This document shows, in pieces, positions 18,601 to 29,157 of a DNA stretch of 33,770 nt. Numbering within the stretch: the first letter of the stretch is position 1; each line of letters opens with the position of its first letter. The translations under genes were made by a program, and so were the position numbers. This stretch comes from Mesotaenium endlicherianum. Lineage: Eukaryota; Streptophyta; Zygnematophyceae; Zygnematales; Mesotaeniaceae. The stretch covers positions 707,850 to 741,619 of the forward strand of contig WELA01007952.1 in NCBI GenBank assembly GCA_009602735.1, in the 5' to 3' direction. The notes beneath the pieces are model-generated. The model saw only the letters and a program-made list of their open reading frames with translations. It had not been told where the DNA came from and searched no databases.

Positions 18601-21600
18601 AGAGGCCTTCTCGGCCCTCTTGGCAGCCGCCGTGGCCTTGGCGCGCACGCGCGAGGCCGCCTGCTTCGCGGCCTTGATGGCGGCCGCATCCATGCCAGCT
18701 GTCACCACCGCCTGCGCTTGCTGGTTCCCAAGCCCGGAAGCGCCTGCAACACCTCGCTCGGGGTTTGCACCAGCAACAGCAGCTGCACCCACCTCCCCGC
18801 CGCTGGGGCTGCCAAGATCCCCGCCCGCCTCGTCAGCGGGCCTCAGGCCGCCGTGCTTCGTCTCCTCTGCCAGCGTCTTGCCAGCAGGCGAAGGCAGCGC
18901 AGCAGCGGGGCTCGGCTGCACGACTCCACTCGCCAATGCAGCCGCCACCTCCACCTCCAGCTGCTGCTGCTGCTGCTGCTCCCTCTGCCTGGCAGCGGCG
19001 GCCGCCTTTCCTCCTCGTCCCCTGCCCCCCGCCCGGGGCTTGCCGCCCTCCTCCCCTGCAGGCTTCCCGCCCCCCCCCCGGCCCCCCTTGCCAGCGATGC
19101 CGGCCTGCTGCTGCCGCTTTCCCTGGCCCTTCTTATTCCTCGCAGACAACGGCGACGGCTCCGGCTCCACCGGTGGCTCCGCATCCCCGCCCAGGAGCCC
19201 CAGAAGGAGCAGGGGGGAGGAGCGCTCGGCTGGAGGAGGGCTGCTGGGCACCACGGTCTCGGCCAGGTGCGCCAGCCCGCCCGGCACCTTGTCCCCGCCG
19301 CCAACGCCGCCGTCGCCACCTGTCACCATCGGGTGCGCCGCGGAGCTCGCGGGAGGGCGGCTGAAGGCGTGGCTCTCCGCTGCCCGCTTCCCGACCTCCA
19401 GCACACGCCGCGCCACGGGCGTGGTCCCCCCCCCGCCCCTCTGCTGCTGCGGCGCATCCTCCCAGCTGGTGCCGGTGCCCCCCTCTTTGTCCCCGCTGCC
19501 AGGCGTGCCCGCGGCCCATGGGTGAAGAAAGCTCTGCGGGGTCTGCGGGAGTTTCTTTGGGGGGGACGTGGCCAGCAGTCCCGCCGCCACCTTGTGCTCT
19601 CTCGGGCCTCCTCCCGCACGGGGGCTGGAGGCCAGCCCAGCAGCAGCGCCGCCGCCCAGGCCCCCCCGGGCGTACCCGCCACCTGCCGCCTTTGCGGGGC
19701 TGGCATGGCTGCTCGCAGACAGGTTGGCGGCGCCGCTCGCAGAGCCAGGGCGCAGGAGCGCCAGCTGTCGCCTCTGGCTAGCCTGGACCACTTCGGCGGC
19801 CCCGCCCTCAGACTCCTCCTCGGAGCGTGTCTCCTGGCTGGCTTCATCAGAGTAGGCAAACGCGTCCCTGCTGCCGCCCGTGCCGCCCCCACCGCCGCCG
19901 CCACCAACGCCGCCCCCCGCCCCCCTGACGTGACGTGCCAGCTCGCCCTTGCACATCTTGGGGCGCGGCCTGCTCTTTGACGTGGGCGTGTCGCCGCCGC
20001 CTGCTGCTGGCGACGACTGCTGGTGCTGGTAGTGGCTGCCCTGCAGCTGCCCCTGCCCTTGCCCCTGCCTGTGCCCGCCATTTGCCAGCTGGCCCGCACT
20101 CAGCCTGACAGCATGCCCTGCGCTGCCACCGCCGCCGCCACCGCCTCGCGCTTCTGTACTCCACTTCTGGGGCCCACCACTATCTGCCTTCTCCTCCTCG
20201 TCGTCCTCGTCCTCCTTCCCAGCCGCCGCCGCCTCCTTTTGCACCTCGCGTGCGACGAGCATCGCCACGTCCACCGCATCCTCCTCCTCCTCCTCACCCG
20301 CCCTTGAGCGCCCCCTCACCCTCTCCCTTGCCTCCCTGTCCTGGCTGCTGTCGTCCCCCACGCGCTCCTGCGCCGCTCCTCCCTTGCCCTTGGACCGCTG
20401 CTTGGGCTTCCCCCCCGGGGCCCCCCCCGCTTCCTCCTTCACGCGGCCCCCTTTTGCCTGCCTGCCTGGGCCCCCCAAGGAGGCCTTCCCCTTCTCCGCG
20501 CCTCTGCTGCTGCCCGCCAGCCCAGCAGCGGCAGCGCCCTCGGGAGCACCCAAGGTGGAGGCAAGGCGCTTCTTGCCCTTGCCACCTCCTCGGGGGCCGG
20601 CCGCAGGAGCCGCCACCGGAGACTTTGCACCGACGGCGCCGGCCAGAGCTGCAATGGCGAGCTCCTCCTCGCCGTCGTCGTTGTCAACCTCCGCCTTGTC
20701 CTCCGCCTCCTCCTCCTCCTCGGCGTCGAGGGGGAGGCCCGCGCTGGTGGCGGCGGCCATGGCCAGAATGCTCATGAGGTCCTCTCCACTCATGCGGCTG
20801 GCGCTGTCCACGCTCGCGCGGCTGTTCCACCGCGGCAGCCCCGCCACCTGCTGCTGCTGCTGCTGCTCACCGTGCACCCCGTTGCCCCGCGGGCTCGCCC
20901 TCTCCCTCTCCTTCGCCTTCCCCTTTCGCTCCTTCTGCTGTTCTGCCTGTGCCTGCGCCAGGGCCAGGGTTGACAGCTTCAGCTTCTGCTGCTCTGCCTT
21001 GGCCTTCATGGATGACAGCGGCCCCCCCCTGCTGCTGCTGCTCCCGCCTGCGGCGCCGGACCTCTCCTTCTTGGCCACTCTGGCAGGCCCATCCCCCGCC
21101 GCTGCATCGTCCCTCTCCCGCTCGCGCTCGCGCTTGCTGCAGCGGCTGCCGGCGGCGGCGGCGGCGGCAGCACCCGAAGAGGACGAGTCGCTGTGGTTCC
21201 TCTTGCGGGGGGGGCTGCCGGCATCCATCAGCGCCGACAGCCGCTTCTCCAAGGGCTTGCGCTTCTCCCCCACCCTCGGCCCCCCTCCCCCGGCAGCGCT
21301 CGCGTGCCTTGTGGCGCCGCTGCCAGCAGCAGCGGGCTCCTCCGGCCACCTCTCAGCCGCGGCGGCGGCTCCCTTCTCCTGCCGGGGGCTGCTGAACGCG
21401 CCGCTCTGCCTGCTTCCCTTGGCCTGCGAGGATGGCTTGCGGTGCTGAGCTGGCACGCCGTGCCCCTCCTTGTCAGGTGTCGAGGCCAGCCGGCCCTCCA
21501 CACCGGGCTGCCTGCCGTGGCCGTTGCCCGCCACTTGCCTCTCTGTCTGTCTCTCCGTCTCCCTCTCCCTTTCGCTCTCGCTCTCCTTGAGCGCCAGGCT

Positions 21601-24600
21601 CAGAAGCTTCAACGAGCCACTCTCCTGCTCCTCCTCCTTCTCCTCCTCGTCTGCCGCCTCGTTCGTTGCTGCTGCTGTTGCAGTGGCGGCAGCCGCCGCC
21701 GCACGCTTGTCCTGCAGCCCGCCATTGTGCACCACCTGGCGCTGCAGAGCGTCCAGCTCGCCTTTGAGCGATTGGTCCCTGCGAAGCTCGTCCTCCGAAC
21801 AAGGAAAGGCTTTCGAGGAATGCTCCTCCCCTGCCACCTGTCCAGCCCCCCTGTGGGCTCCCTTCCAGCCGCCAACGGTCCCCTTGCCTCTACCGCCTCC
21901 AGCTGTGGTATCCTTGTGTCTGCCGGCCAGGCTGCCCTGGTTGACCTGTCCTTCCCTCTGAGGGCCACCTGGCATGCTGGCAGCCAGCTTCCCCAGGTTG
22001 GGGATGCGGACAATGAGGCGCTCGTGAGGTACCTCCGCACCCCCGTCCCCCTCCGGCTCCGTCTGCGGCTTCGTCCGCAAACCCGGCACCGGCTTGCGCT
22101 CCTTCTTTGGCCCCTGCTCTGCACACGCCTGCTGCGAGAGTGCCTCCAGCCCTGACGCGCCCGCCACGTTGCCGTTTGCCACCTCAGCACCGCCGGCGGC
22201 TCCTGCTGACGCTCTACTCTGGGGGGCGGGCTTGGCGTCTCCCGCATGCTTCCCCCCGGCTGCTGCCGCAGCAGCAGCAGCAGCAGCAGCGTCCGACGCA
22301 GCTGCTTTCTCTTCTCCTTCCTCAGCAGAGGCAGCCGTGGAGTCTCCTCCTCCTCCTCCTCCGCCATCCCCCCTGAGACAGGCAGCACCATCCTCTTCTT
22401 CGACAGCAGCAGCAGCAGCAGCAGCAGACCTCCCCCCCACTCTTGTACCACCCCTCTCCTTCTCCCCCCGCTCCTCCCTCTCCCTCTGCCTCTCCGCCCC
22501 ACTGCTGCTGCGTCCCTCCGGAGGCTCCTCATGCACGCGGCCGAACCTCGCCCCCTCCCCGTGCCCCCCCCTGCTCGACGAGCCCTTCCCCTCCCCGTCT
22601 GCTTGTGTACCAGCACCAGTACTGGTGCCTGCTCCAGCCCCTGCTCCTGTGCCTGCACCCGGCTCGTGCTGCTGCTGCTGCTTCTTCTTCTTCGTCTGCA
22701 CGTGAGCCTCTGCCGGCACTGCTTCCTCCTCCCTCTCCCCCTCGCAGCCAGAGCCAGACTCGGAGCCAGGCTCCGGCTTGCTTGTGGAGGGAGCCTCTGC
22801 TCCTACGAGGGCAGGCCTGCTCTCGAGCGCGGCCGAGCTGGCGTTGTGTGAAGGCACCCAGTCAGTGCCGGCTCCTCCCTGGCGGTGGTAGCCATCCTTA
22901 GCAGCAGCAGCAGCAGAGGCTGTTGCTTTCTCCGCGCCAGGCTCCTCTGCGCACCTTGGGGAGGAACCAGCTGCTTCGCCCCTGCCCCTGCCACTGCCCA
23001 AGGAGCACCCATGGGTATCGACGTCAGCAGCATCAGTTGCGGCAAGGGGGAACCCCGGCCTCCTCCTGCCCTCCTCCTCTGCCTCTTCCGCTTCCGGCTG
23101 CTGCTGCTGCTGCGGCCGCGGCGATTGCGGGGAGGAGGGGGGCAGTTTCCCCTCAGAAGAGGAGGCAGGGGCGGCAGCGGCCTCACCGCTTGCACCCCTG
23201 CCCCCCTCTGCCGCCTTCATCTCTGCGTCACCCCTGCCAGCAGCAGCAGCAGCAGCAGGAGGAGGAGAAGCCCTCCTGGCCCCATCTTCCCGCGTGCTGC
23301 TGCCACCTGGCACCGCTGCTTCGCCAGCAGCGGAACCTCCACCGCCAGCCAGCAGCAGGGCGCTGTCTTCTGGCTCGGGCCCGGCCACCTCAGCTCCCCC
23401 GTTACCCCCTCCTCCTCCTCCTCCTCCTCTGGCTGAGGAAGGCACATCTGCAACTGCACCCGCATCTGCTTCAGCATCAGTATCAGCATCAGCATCAGCA
23501 TCAGCTGCTGCATGCTTGGCCCGGGCAGCTACCCCGCCACTTGGCCTGTCCAGCTCCATGCCCCTCCTCCTCTGGTCATCGCCATCCACATCGCGGCCAC
23601 TGCCATGGCACGCGTCCTTCTCCACCTCCGTCTTCTTCTTCTCCTTCTGGGCCTCCTCTTGGCCGGCTCCAGCTCCTTCTTCTGCTTCTTCTTCTTCTTC
23701 TTCAGCTGTTGCTGCTTCCGCTGCGGCTACTTCTCCGACGGCGGCGGCTCCTCCACGCAGGCCCTCTGACGGCGTTACCTCCGCGCCCTCTATGAGCTCC
23801 CCTGCCTGCTGCTGCTGCTGCTGAGCCCAGGCCTTCTCACCCTGCGCCCCATCCCCCTCGCCAGAGGATGCAGCAACCCACCGGGCCAGCACGGCCCCGC
23901 CGTCGTCGCCCCCCGCCTGGCGATTGCTGGTCTCAAGCTTCGCATGCGCGTCGCATCTGCTGCCGCCACCTGTCGCTCCGGCAGCGGCGAAGGCAGCACC
24001 ACCACCACCAGCCGTAGCAGCAGCGGCGGCAGGCGAGGCAGCCCCCTGTGATCCTCCGAAGGCCCTGCCGCCCGCATCCGCAGCGCTGCCAGTGCACATC
24101 TTGCCGGCTGCTCCTCCTCTGTCCTCTGCACGCTCCTGGCTGCTGCGCACGTCTCCTGCAGGAGGGAGGTTTGAGTTCGCAGGCTCTGCAATAGCAGCAG
24201 CTTCCCGCTCCTCCTTCTCCTCCCCCCCCTGCTTCTTCTCCTTCGCATTCTCGCCATCGGGCTTGTCGAGCGGGGGGGCGCCCTTTGCCGAGCTGGCATG
24301 CTCCGCCGCGGCTGCAGGCTCCGCCACCTCAGCTCGGGCACCGGAGGCCGTTGTGCACGTGGGCAGCGGCTCACAGCTGGCAGGCTCTGGCGACACAGGC
24401 GTAGATATCGAGGCGCTGCCCGCCTTCGACTCACCCCTGCTCGTCTCCTTCCTCTGCGGAGGAGGCGGAGGAGGAGGCAGCCTCTCAGTCTCCCGGGCCT
24501 CCCCACCGTTACCACCTCCGCCACCGCCGCCACCACCACCACCAGAAGGAGGAGGAGAAGGAGGACCCAGCGGCGCGTCCTCCGCAGCCGGCACCACGCC

Positions 24601-25272
24601 CGCCTCCTCTGCTTCTGGCCGACAACTGTGCGCAGCACCAGCATCCTCCCCTGCCCCTGCAAGCGCAGGAGAATTGAGAAGCCCACCGGCAGCAGCAGTA
24701 GCAGCAGGGGCAGCAGAAGCACCAGCACTTTCTGTGCCCCCGCCAGGGCTTGTGCTTCCCCCAGCCCCAGCCCCGCCTGCACCTGCAGCAGCAGCAGCAG
24801 CAGGAGGAGGAGGAGGGGGGGACCTCCCCTGCCTCTCGAGCTTGTGCCTTCCCCCCACGGCGCTCCCGTCCGCATGGGAGGCCTGGCTTTGCCCCTCTAA
24901 AGACGGCGAGCCAGGAGGGGGCGGTAATGCCAGCTGTCGGCTGCCAGCGGCCCCCTGATGGTGATGAGCGGCGCTGGCACCGCCACCGCCGCCGCTGCCG
25001 GCATCCTCGGCCCTCAGATTAGCGACACCCCCCCCCTGCTGCTGCTGCTGATGATGCTGCTGCTTTATATCCGCTGAAGCGCTGCTGCTGCCGTGAGCCT
25101 GAGGGCCCCTAATTGCACCATCTGTTCCGCTGGCACCAGCCCGCCCCAAGCCGCCAGCCGGCGCAGGCCCCTCTCCTCCCCCACCTCCTTCTGTACTGTC
25201 ACATGCCATGATGTGGGTGAGAAAGCAAGCAGCTCTTTTCCCCCCCTGGGCCTGGGACGCCCTCGCCTGCAC
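15145..25272 (-). CDS. SUO-like giant protein with repeated DLN motifs (single 10.1 kb exon, N-terminus unresolved)
   Basis: One uninterrupted frame of 3,375 codons. The first ATG is at 25209 (MACDST); without an ATG the frame stays open to 25393, so an upstream exon may join, for example at the CATCTGGCAG acceptor before 25302. Most of it is disordered low complexity (Gly, Ala, Gln, Glu, Ser, Pro). Islands match SUO-type plant proteins in order: RLIVRIPNLGKLA near residue 1085, GEDLMSILAMAA near 1495, then five DLN motifs, FDLNMGIP (about 2448), LDIDLNIADED (2533), GWDLNRADG (2598), DFDLNDGP (2679) and LDLNAGPDY (3241), and a tail GGGMDPY to HLNWR. In Arabidopsis SUO carries BAH and TFIIS-N domains plus GW dipeptides and acts in miRNA-guided translational repression. 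Neither domain is visible here. Basic stretches such as PPRKRNHSD and ARKRKAAAA suggest nuclear entry. The length is roughly twice what I recall for the Arabidopsis protein. Confidence 0.78.
15655..15684 (-). repeat. Pure CAG repeat, ten Gln codons
   Basis: Ten uninterrupted CTG units on the plus strand encode Gln10 in the SUO-like protein. Purity suggests recent slippage. Other tracts in the gene include seven CTG units at 17308-17328 and an interrupted tract just after 17760. Confidence 0.9.
17659..17676 (-). other. LDIDLN motif (EAR-like DLN motif 2 of 5)
   Basis: Encodes LDIDLN followed by IADED, the best conserved of the five DLN motifs (relatives typically read LDIDLN then V-A-D-E). 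DLNxxP and LxLxL motifs in plants often recruit TOPLESS-type co-repressors; whether these do so is unknown. The other four are at about 17920-17931, 17470-17484, 17224-17238 and 15541-15552. Confidence 0.6.
22268..22290 (-). repeat. CAG-type repeat in opposite orientation, encoding polyalanine
   Basis: Here CAG units lie on the plus strand, so the minus-strand frame reads GCT and encodes an alanine run. Similar plus-strand CAG runs near 22910, 23240, 24690 and 24790 also encode Ala. Confidence 0.8.
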
Positions 25273-25393
25273 GCGTGCTTGTAGGAGCTCCGGGTCAAGC
25301 TTCTGCCAGATGGCGCCTGTCCCCTTCCCTTGCTCGTAGTAACATCGCTGCTGCCGGGCGCTTGTTTCAAGCGGCAGACAATCTACCCCTCTC
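25273..25393 (-). other. In-frame upstream extension of the SUO-like ORF without ATG
   Basis: The frame continues upstream of 25272 to a stop at 25393, reading YYEQGKGTGAIWQ then KLDPELLQARVQARASQ into the ORF. No ATG occurs in this extension. An AG at 25303-25304 on the minus strand, preceded by CATCTGG, could be the acceptor. KLDPELLQARVQARASQAQ then GGK vaguely resembles the Gln/Gly segment that follows the BAH domain in SUO relatives, but this is weak. Confidence 0.4.
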
Positions 25394-28300
25394 TAATGAT
25401 GCAGGACATGCGCTTGGATGTCACAGCTGGCGTGGGGCATGATAGTTGGGTAGGGCAACTCAGGGCCCATGCGAAATGTGTCCCCGCAGGCTCAAGCTCC
25501 CGCAGCGCCTTCGAGTGGCATGGATGGGCCAAGTGTGCGAAGAATGTTCTGAAAGGGCCGAGTGCGTGCCGAATGTTCTGTATGAGCTGCACGCGCGCAA
25601 CAGACAAACTAGCAGCCGTAGATAAGCTCGTGCAATGCACCAGAGAAGTGGCTGCCAGCAAGCAATGTATCTCTCTTATGCTCTTGGTGGACGGGGTTTC
25701 CTTCAACATGGGGACCAGCAGAACTAGGGACATGAATTAGGGACATGGACGGTCACGGAGGCGGGGTGCCATGTAAAAATATGTCCACCTGTTTTTGTAA
25801 TATAAAGAGATTGAGCATCACCTTGTGCCTTTTACATAGACCATAGCACATCTCTCAAGAGACATAGCAGCAACAAAGCAAGCACCAGGAGAAGAATCAA
25901 AAGCCTGAGGGGGCTGGTAGCAATTCAGCCAACTTGAAGAGTTGTGGGGCTGCAACAGAAGACCTCACTCAAACGTGGGGACTCTTAAGATAATGTGAGA
26001 ATCGACAGTTGGGGTCTCCATGACACTGAAAACAGACAGTTATCCATACACCTACCTACACAGGAAAATTCTGCAATTAATATTGACTCTCATTTCTTCT
26101 TCGTGCACTTCTGCAGTGCCAATCTTCCGTCTCAGGAGCACAACAGGCATTCACTACAATCATGAGCTTAACATTCACATGCTCACAAAAGAACCGACAG
26201 CCTAAGTTGATAATATGGTAAAAGTCGCAGTCCATCAAGAGACCAAGAATTCATCAGATAGACTCCGGTGGGCGTAATCTCTGCAGTAAGGTCGTCAACA
26301 GACCTGATGACTAAAGATTAAGACATCAGATCCATGGCAACTTTCAGGATGTAACCTCACTACAAGAAAAACACGCCAGAAGCCCATGACATCTGGCATA
26401 GCTTCAGATAAGGAAGCTTAATGTACCTTCAGAAAATTCAGATGCTTCCTTGGCACAATATGTCATCCAGTTCCTTATCCTAAACCATCCATGGGGATCA
26501 ACCTAAAACTCCACAGTCCACACGGCAAATTTCCTTAAAGCTTGGTTCTTAGAGATCTACAGGGACGACTGTGTCGATAAACCAGAGTGCTGATTATCCG
26601 TGCTGGGGTGTGGGCATGGCTGTCAGAGCTCAAAACCTACGCCGCGTCAGTGGGGCAGGCTCCATCCATTACGGTAAGGTTCTGTGTTGCATCAGTCACC
26701 AGTGTGGATGAGTGTGGGTGGAATTGGACTACCGCAGGACCAAGATTGTGTTACCGAGTTTTACCCCCCTCTCCGTGAAAAAAATCGAGAAGGCTCTGCC
26801 GTGCTCTGCCGTGTCCGTGCCCTCCCGTGCTTCAGGTTAGCTGTTTCTCGATGACTATCTGAAAAGACCAGAGATGAAAAATGGCAGGCGGCCTTTCGTG
26901 GATCCAACTTCCAGCACCTTTGCTGTTGTCTAACCACGTGTGCTACTAATGTAATTCGTGACTACCGTCAGTTGTCTAATCCTTATTTCAAACGCTGGCA
27001 CCGACAACTTTAACATGAAGCCATGCTACACAAACGTTATGCTACGTCACTAAATGACAGCTCACCGACATGAAAATCTGCGCTTGGAAAGCCCTGGAGT
27101 TGACTGGAGTGCACTGAAGGGCAGGGAGCTGCACGGGAGTGCTTCGGAGTGTGTTGATGTACGTTGGTGTGTTGTAGAGAGTCGCCACATTGCCAAAAGC
27201 CTCGAGGGAACGCAAGAGGAGGCTATAGTGCTAGCGGTGCGAAAGCCTTCAAAAATCAGCTTGAAGTTTTACGTCACGTCGAAACCCCCCCGTGTTGTCG
27301 GCCTCATAACACAAATAAAGGGACCCTAAAAATCCAGATAGTTGCACGCCACTGCCAATTGCTGTCAATGGTTACAAAAGCTTGCAGAAAGTACTCTTGT
27401 TTTGGACGGTTCGCGCTCTCATTATTGGAAAAGCCACTACACGAAGAGTTGAACAAGTCTTGTTGGACTTCACTTGCAGGTTTTGGAATGTGGAACCTCC
27501 ACAGGGCTTTCGCAGCATTCCGCAGGCTCTCGCGGACATCATGCATCAAGGCTCTCTGTTGTCGATCTAGCTGCTTGAGCCTTGGACCTGTTCAAGAAAG
27601 AGCAACGGAAGTATCCTACTCATCATTCATGAACTCGTGAGGAGACCAGTAAACAGGAAATCTGCATTACAAGGCACAATAAGGCCAATAGACCATCTGT
27701 AGAGACAGCCTGCAGGGACCCGGTCGTCGACATTGGATTTTTAAAATTTCGCATTTCAAGATCACAATATGTATGGATTCTGATCTAAGACTGATCACAG
27801 GAAAAGATAGACCTGCGCGGACATATTCAAATCTGCCAAGCATAATTGCGAACGCTTCTGATTTTTAGTACAACCTGGGCCAACCAGTGACGATTTACTA
27901 AAGGAACTTTGGAGGGCATGAAAGCCAGAAGGATCCTATGGTACATCGAATGTCAGGATATTGGCGTGACGAGTCTAATTTTTGGACCTGGGCCAACCTG
28001 GGCCTTCGATGGCGACTTGCCAGCTGCATCTGGGAGCCGCTTGCTGGAGCACGTTAAAATTGGCTCTCATGTCCTCTCTTGAGCTTTTTCTGACAATCGG
28101 AGTGGTATAAGTGGATGGCAAGAATCAGATTTGATTACTTAATAAGTATCTACAGTGGAGATCAAATAACGTCGTTTCGGGGGGGTAAGTCTCAGTGGGT
28201 GTAGACTCTAAAGTCTAGACTTCAGACTTTGTATGTGGTCTACACTGGTTACTGGTACTTTCTGAAACGGCCAGCGAGTGCTTGGTAAGGGCAAGATCTC

Positions 28301-28890
28301 AAGGTGTTCAGAAATTCCAAGGCTCCTGACGTTCAAAAAGATTAGCCATCGATCATGCACACGAGAATGCTACTAAGGTCGCATCTGATGCAGGGTGCCT
28401 GAGATTGTGTTGGCGATTTTCATTACGTGCTGCAACGGTGTAATCTTGCATGTAATTGCAGTCGTTCTTTCGAAATCCAGTACGGGCTTGCGTCGGCTCG
28501 CTTCTGGCAGGTTCTCGCCTCCACCAGAGCAGCTATGATGCAAGACCAAGCCGACGATGCATTTCAATCGATATCCTCTGCATATGCACTCTTGGCTATG
28601 ACGTAAATACAGTGGCCAACAGTCACAAACAGCTTCATGCCCACAGCTGTCTCTGCATGCAAGTAAAAGCAAGAGATGGCCAGCGGAGGCCGAACTTCGC
28701 AGTCACTTTTACCTGCTTTTACCTGCTTCTACTCACCGGCGCATTGTCACCTCTGTTCACTCATATTGACTGATATGTCTCGCTACCTCTCGACCATCGA
28801 ATGGGAAGTCAAACGCACGGACTCAGAATTCATAAGTAAATGCTGACTTGCACTGACCATCTCCTTGAAATTCCTACTCTATAGTGCAGG

Positions 28891-29157
28891 CAGACCCCTC
28901 GATTCGAAAGTTTTTGGATGTCATTCGCTAAAAAATATGACTCAAACGAACGATGTCTTCTTATATAATCCTTACAATCGTGAGCGGATATTTGTTAAAG
29001 TTCTTACATACGGATACTCCGTTACAAAACGATGCTGTATCATGCAATTCAATAGCACCAAAAAAACTCCGGATGTTCTCTGGAACCCTTATTGTCGGGC
29101 AGAGCAGGGCAGAGGATGTCTTTGAAATCCACGAATTTTGTTGAATCGAGGGGCCTG
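28891..29157. repeat. Inverted-repeat pair enclosing 237 bases, possible MITE remnant
   Basis: CAGACCCCTCGATTC at 28891-28905 pairs with GAATCGAGGGGCCTG at 29143-29157, 14 of 15 positions. No target-site duplication is clear. The size and terminal inverted arms would suit a small non-autonomous DNA transposon. Confidence 0.35.

Noticed and set aside
17848..19980. A 710-codon plus-strand open frame opposite the SUO-like ORF
   Set aside because: It is antisense to the long minus-strand frame and is a by-product of GC-rich, CAG-repetitive codons. It has no motif and no start or splice context of its own. The other antisense frames between 15.1 and 25.3 kb are rejected for the same reason.
25383..25733. 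Minus-strand frame just upstream of the SUO-like gene as its first exon
   Set aside because: The translation shows no BAH or TFIIS-N features and is in a different reading frame, with no convincing donor.
28865..29144. Frames inside the inverted-repeat element as coding sequence
   Set aside because: They are short, overlap each other in different frames and have no recognisable motif.
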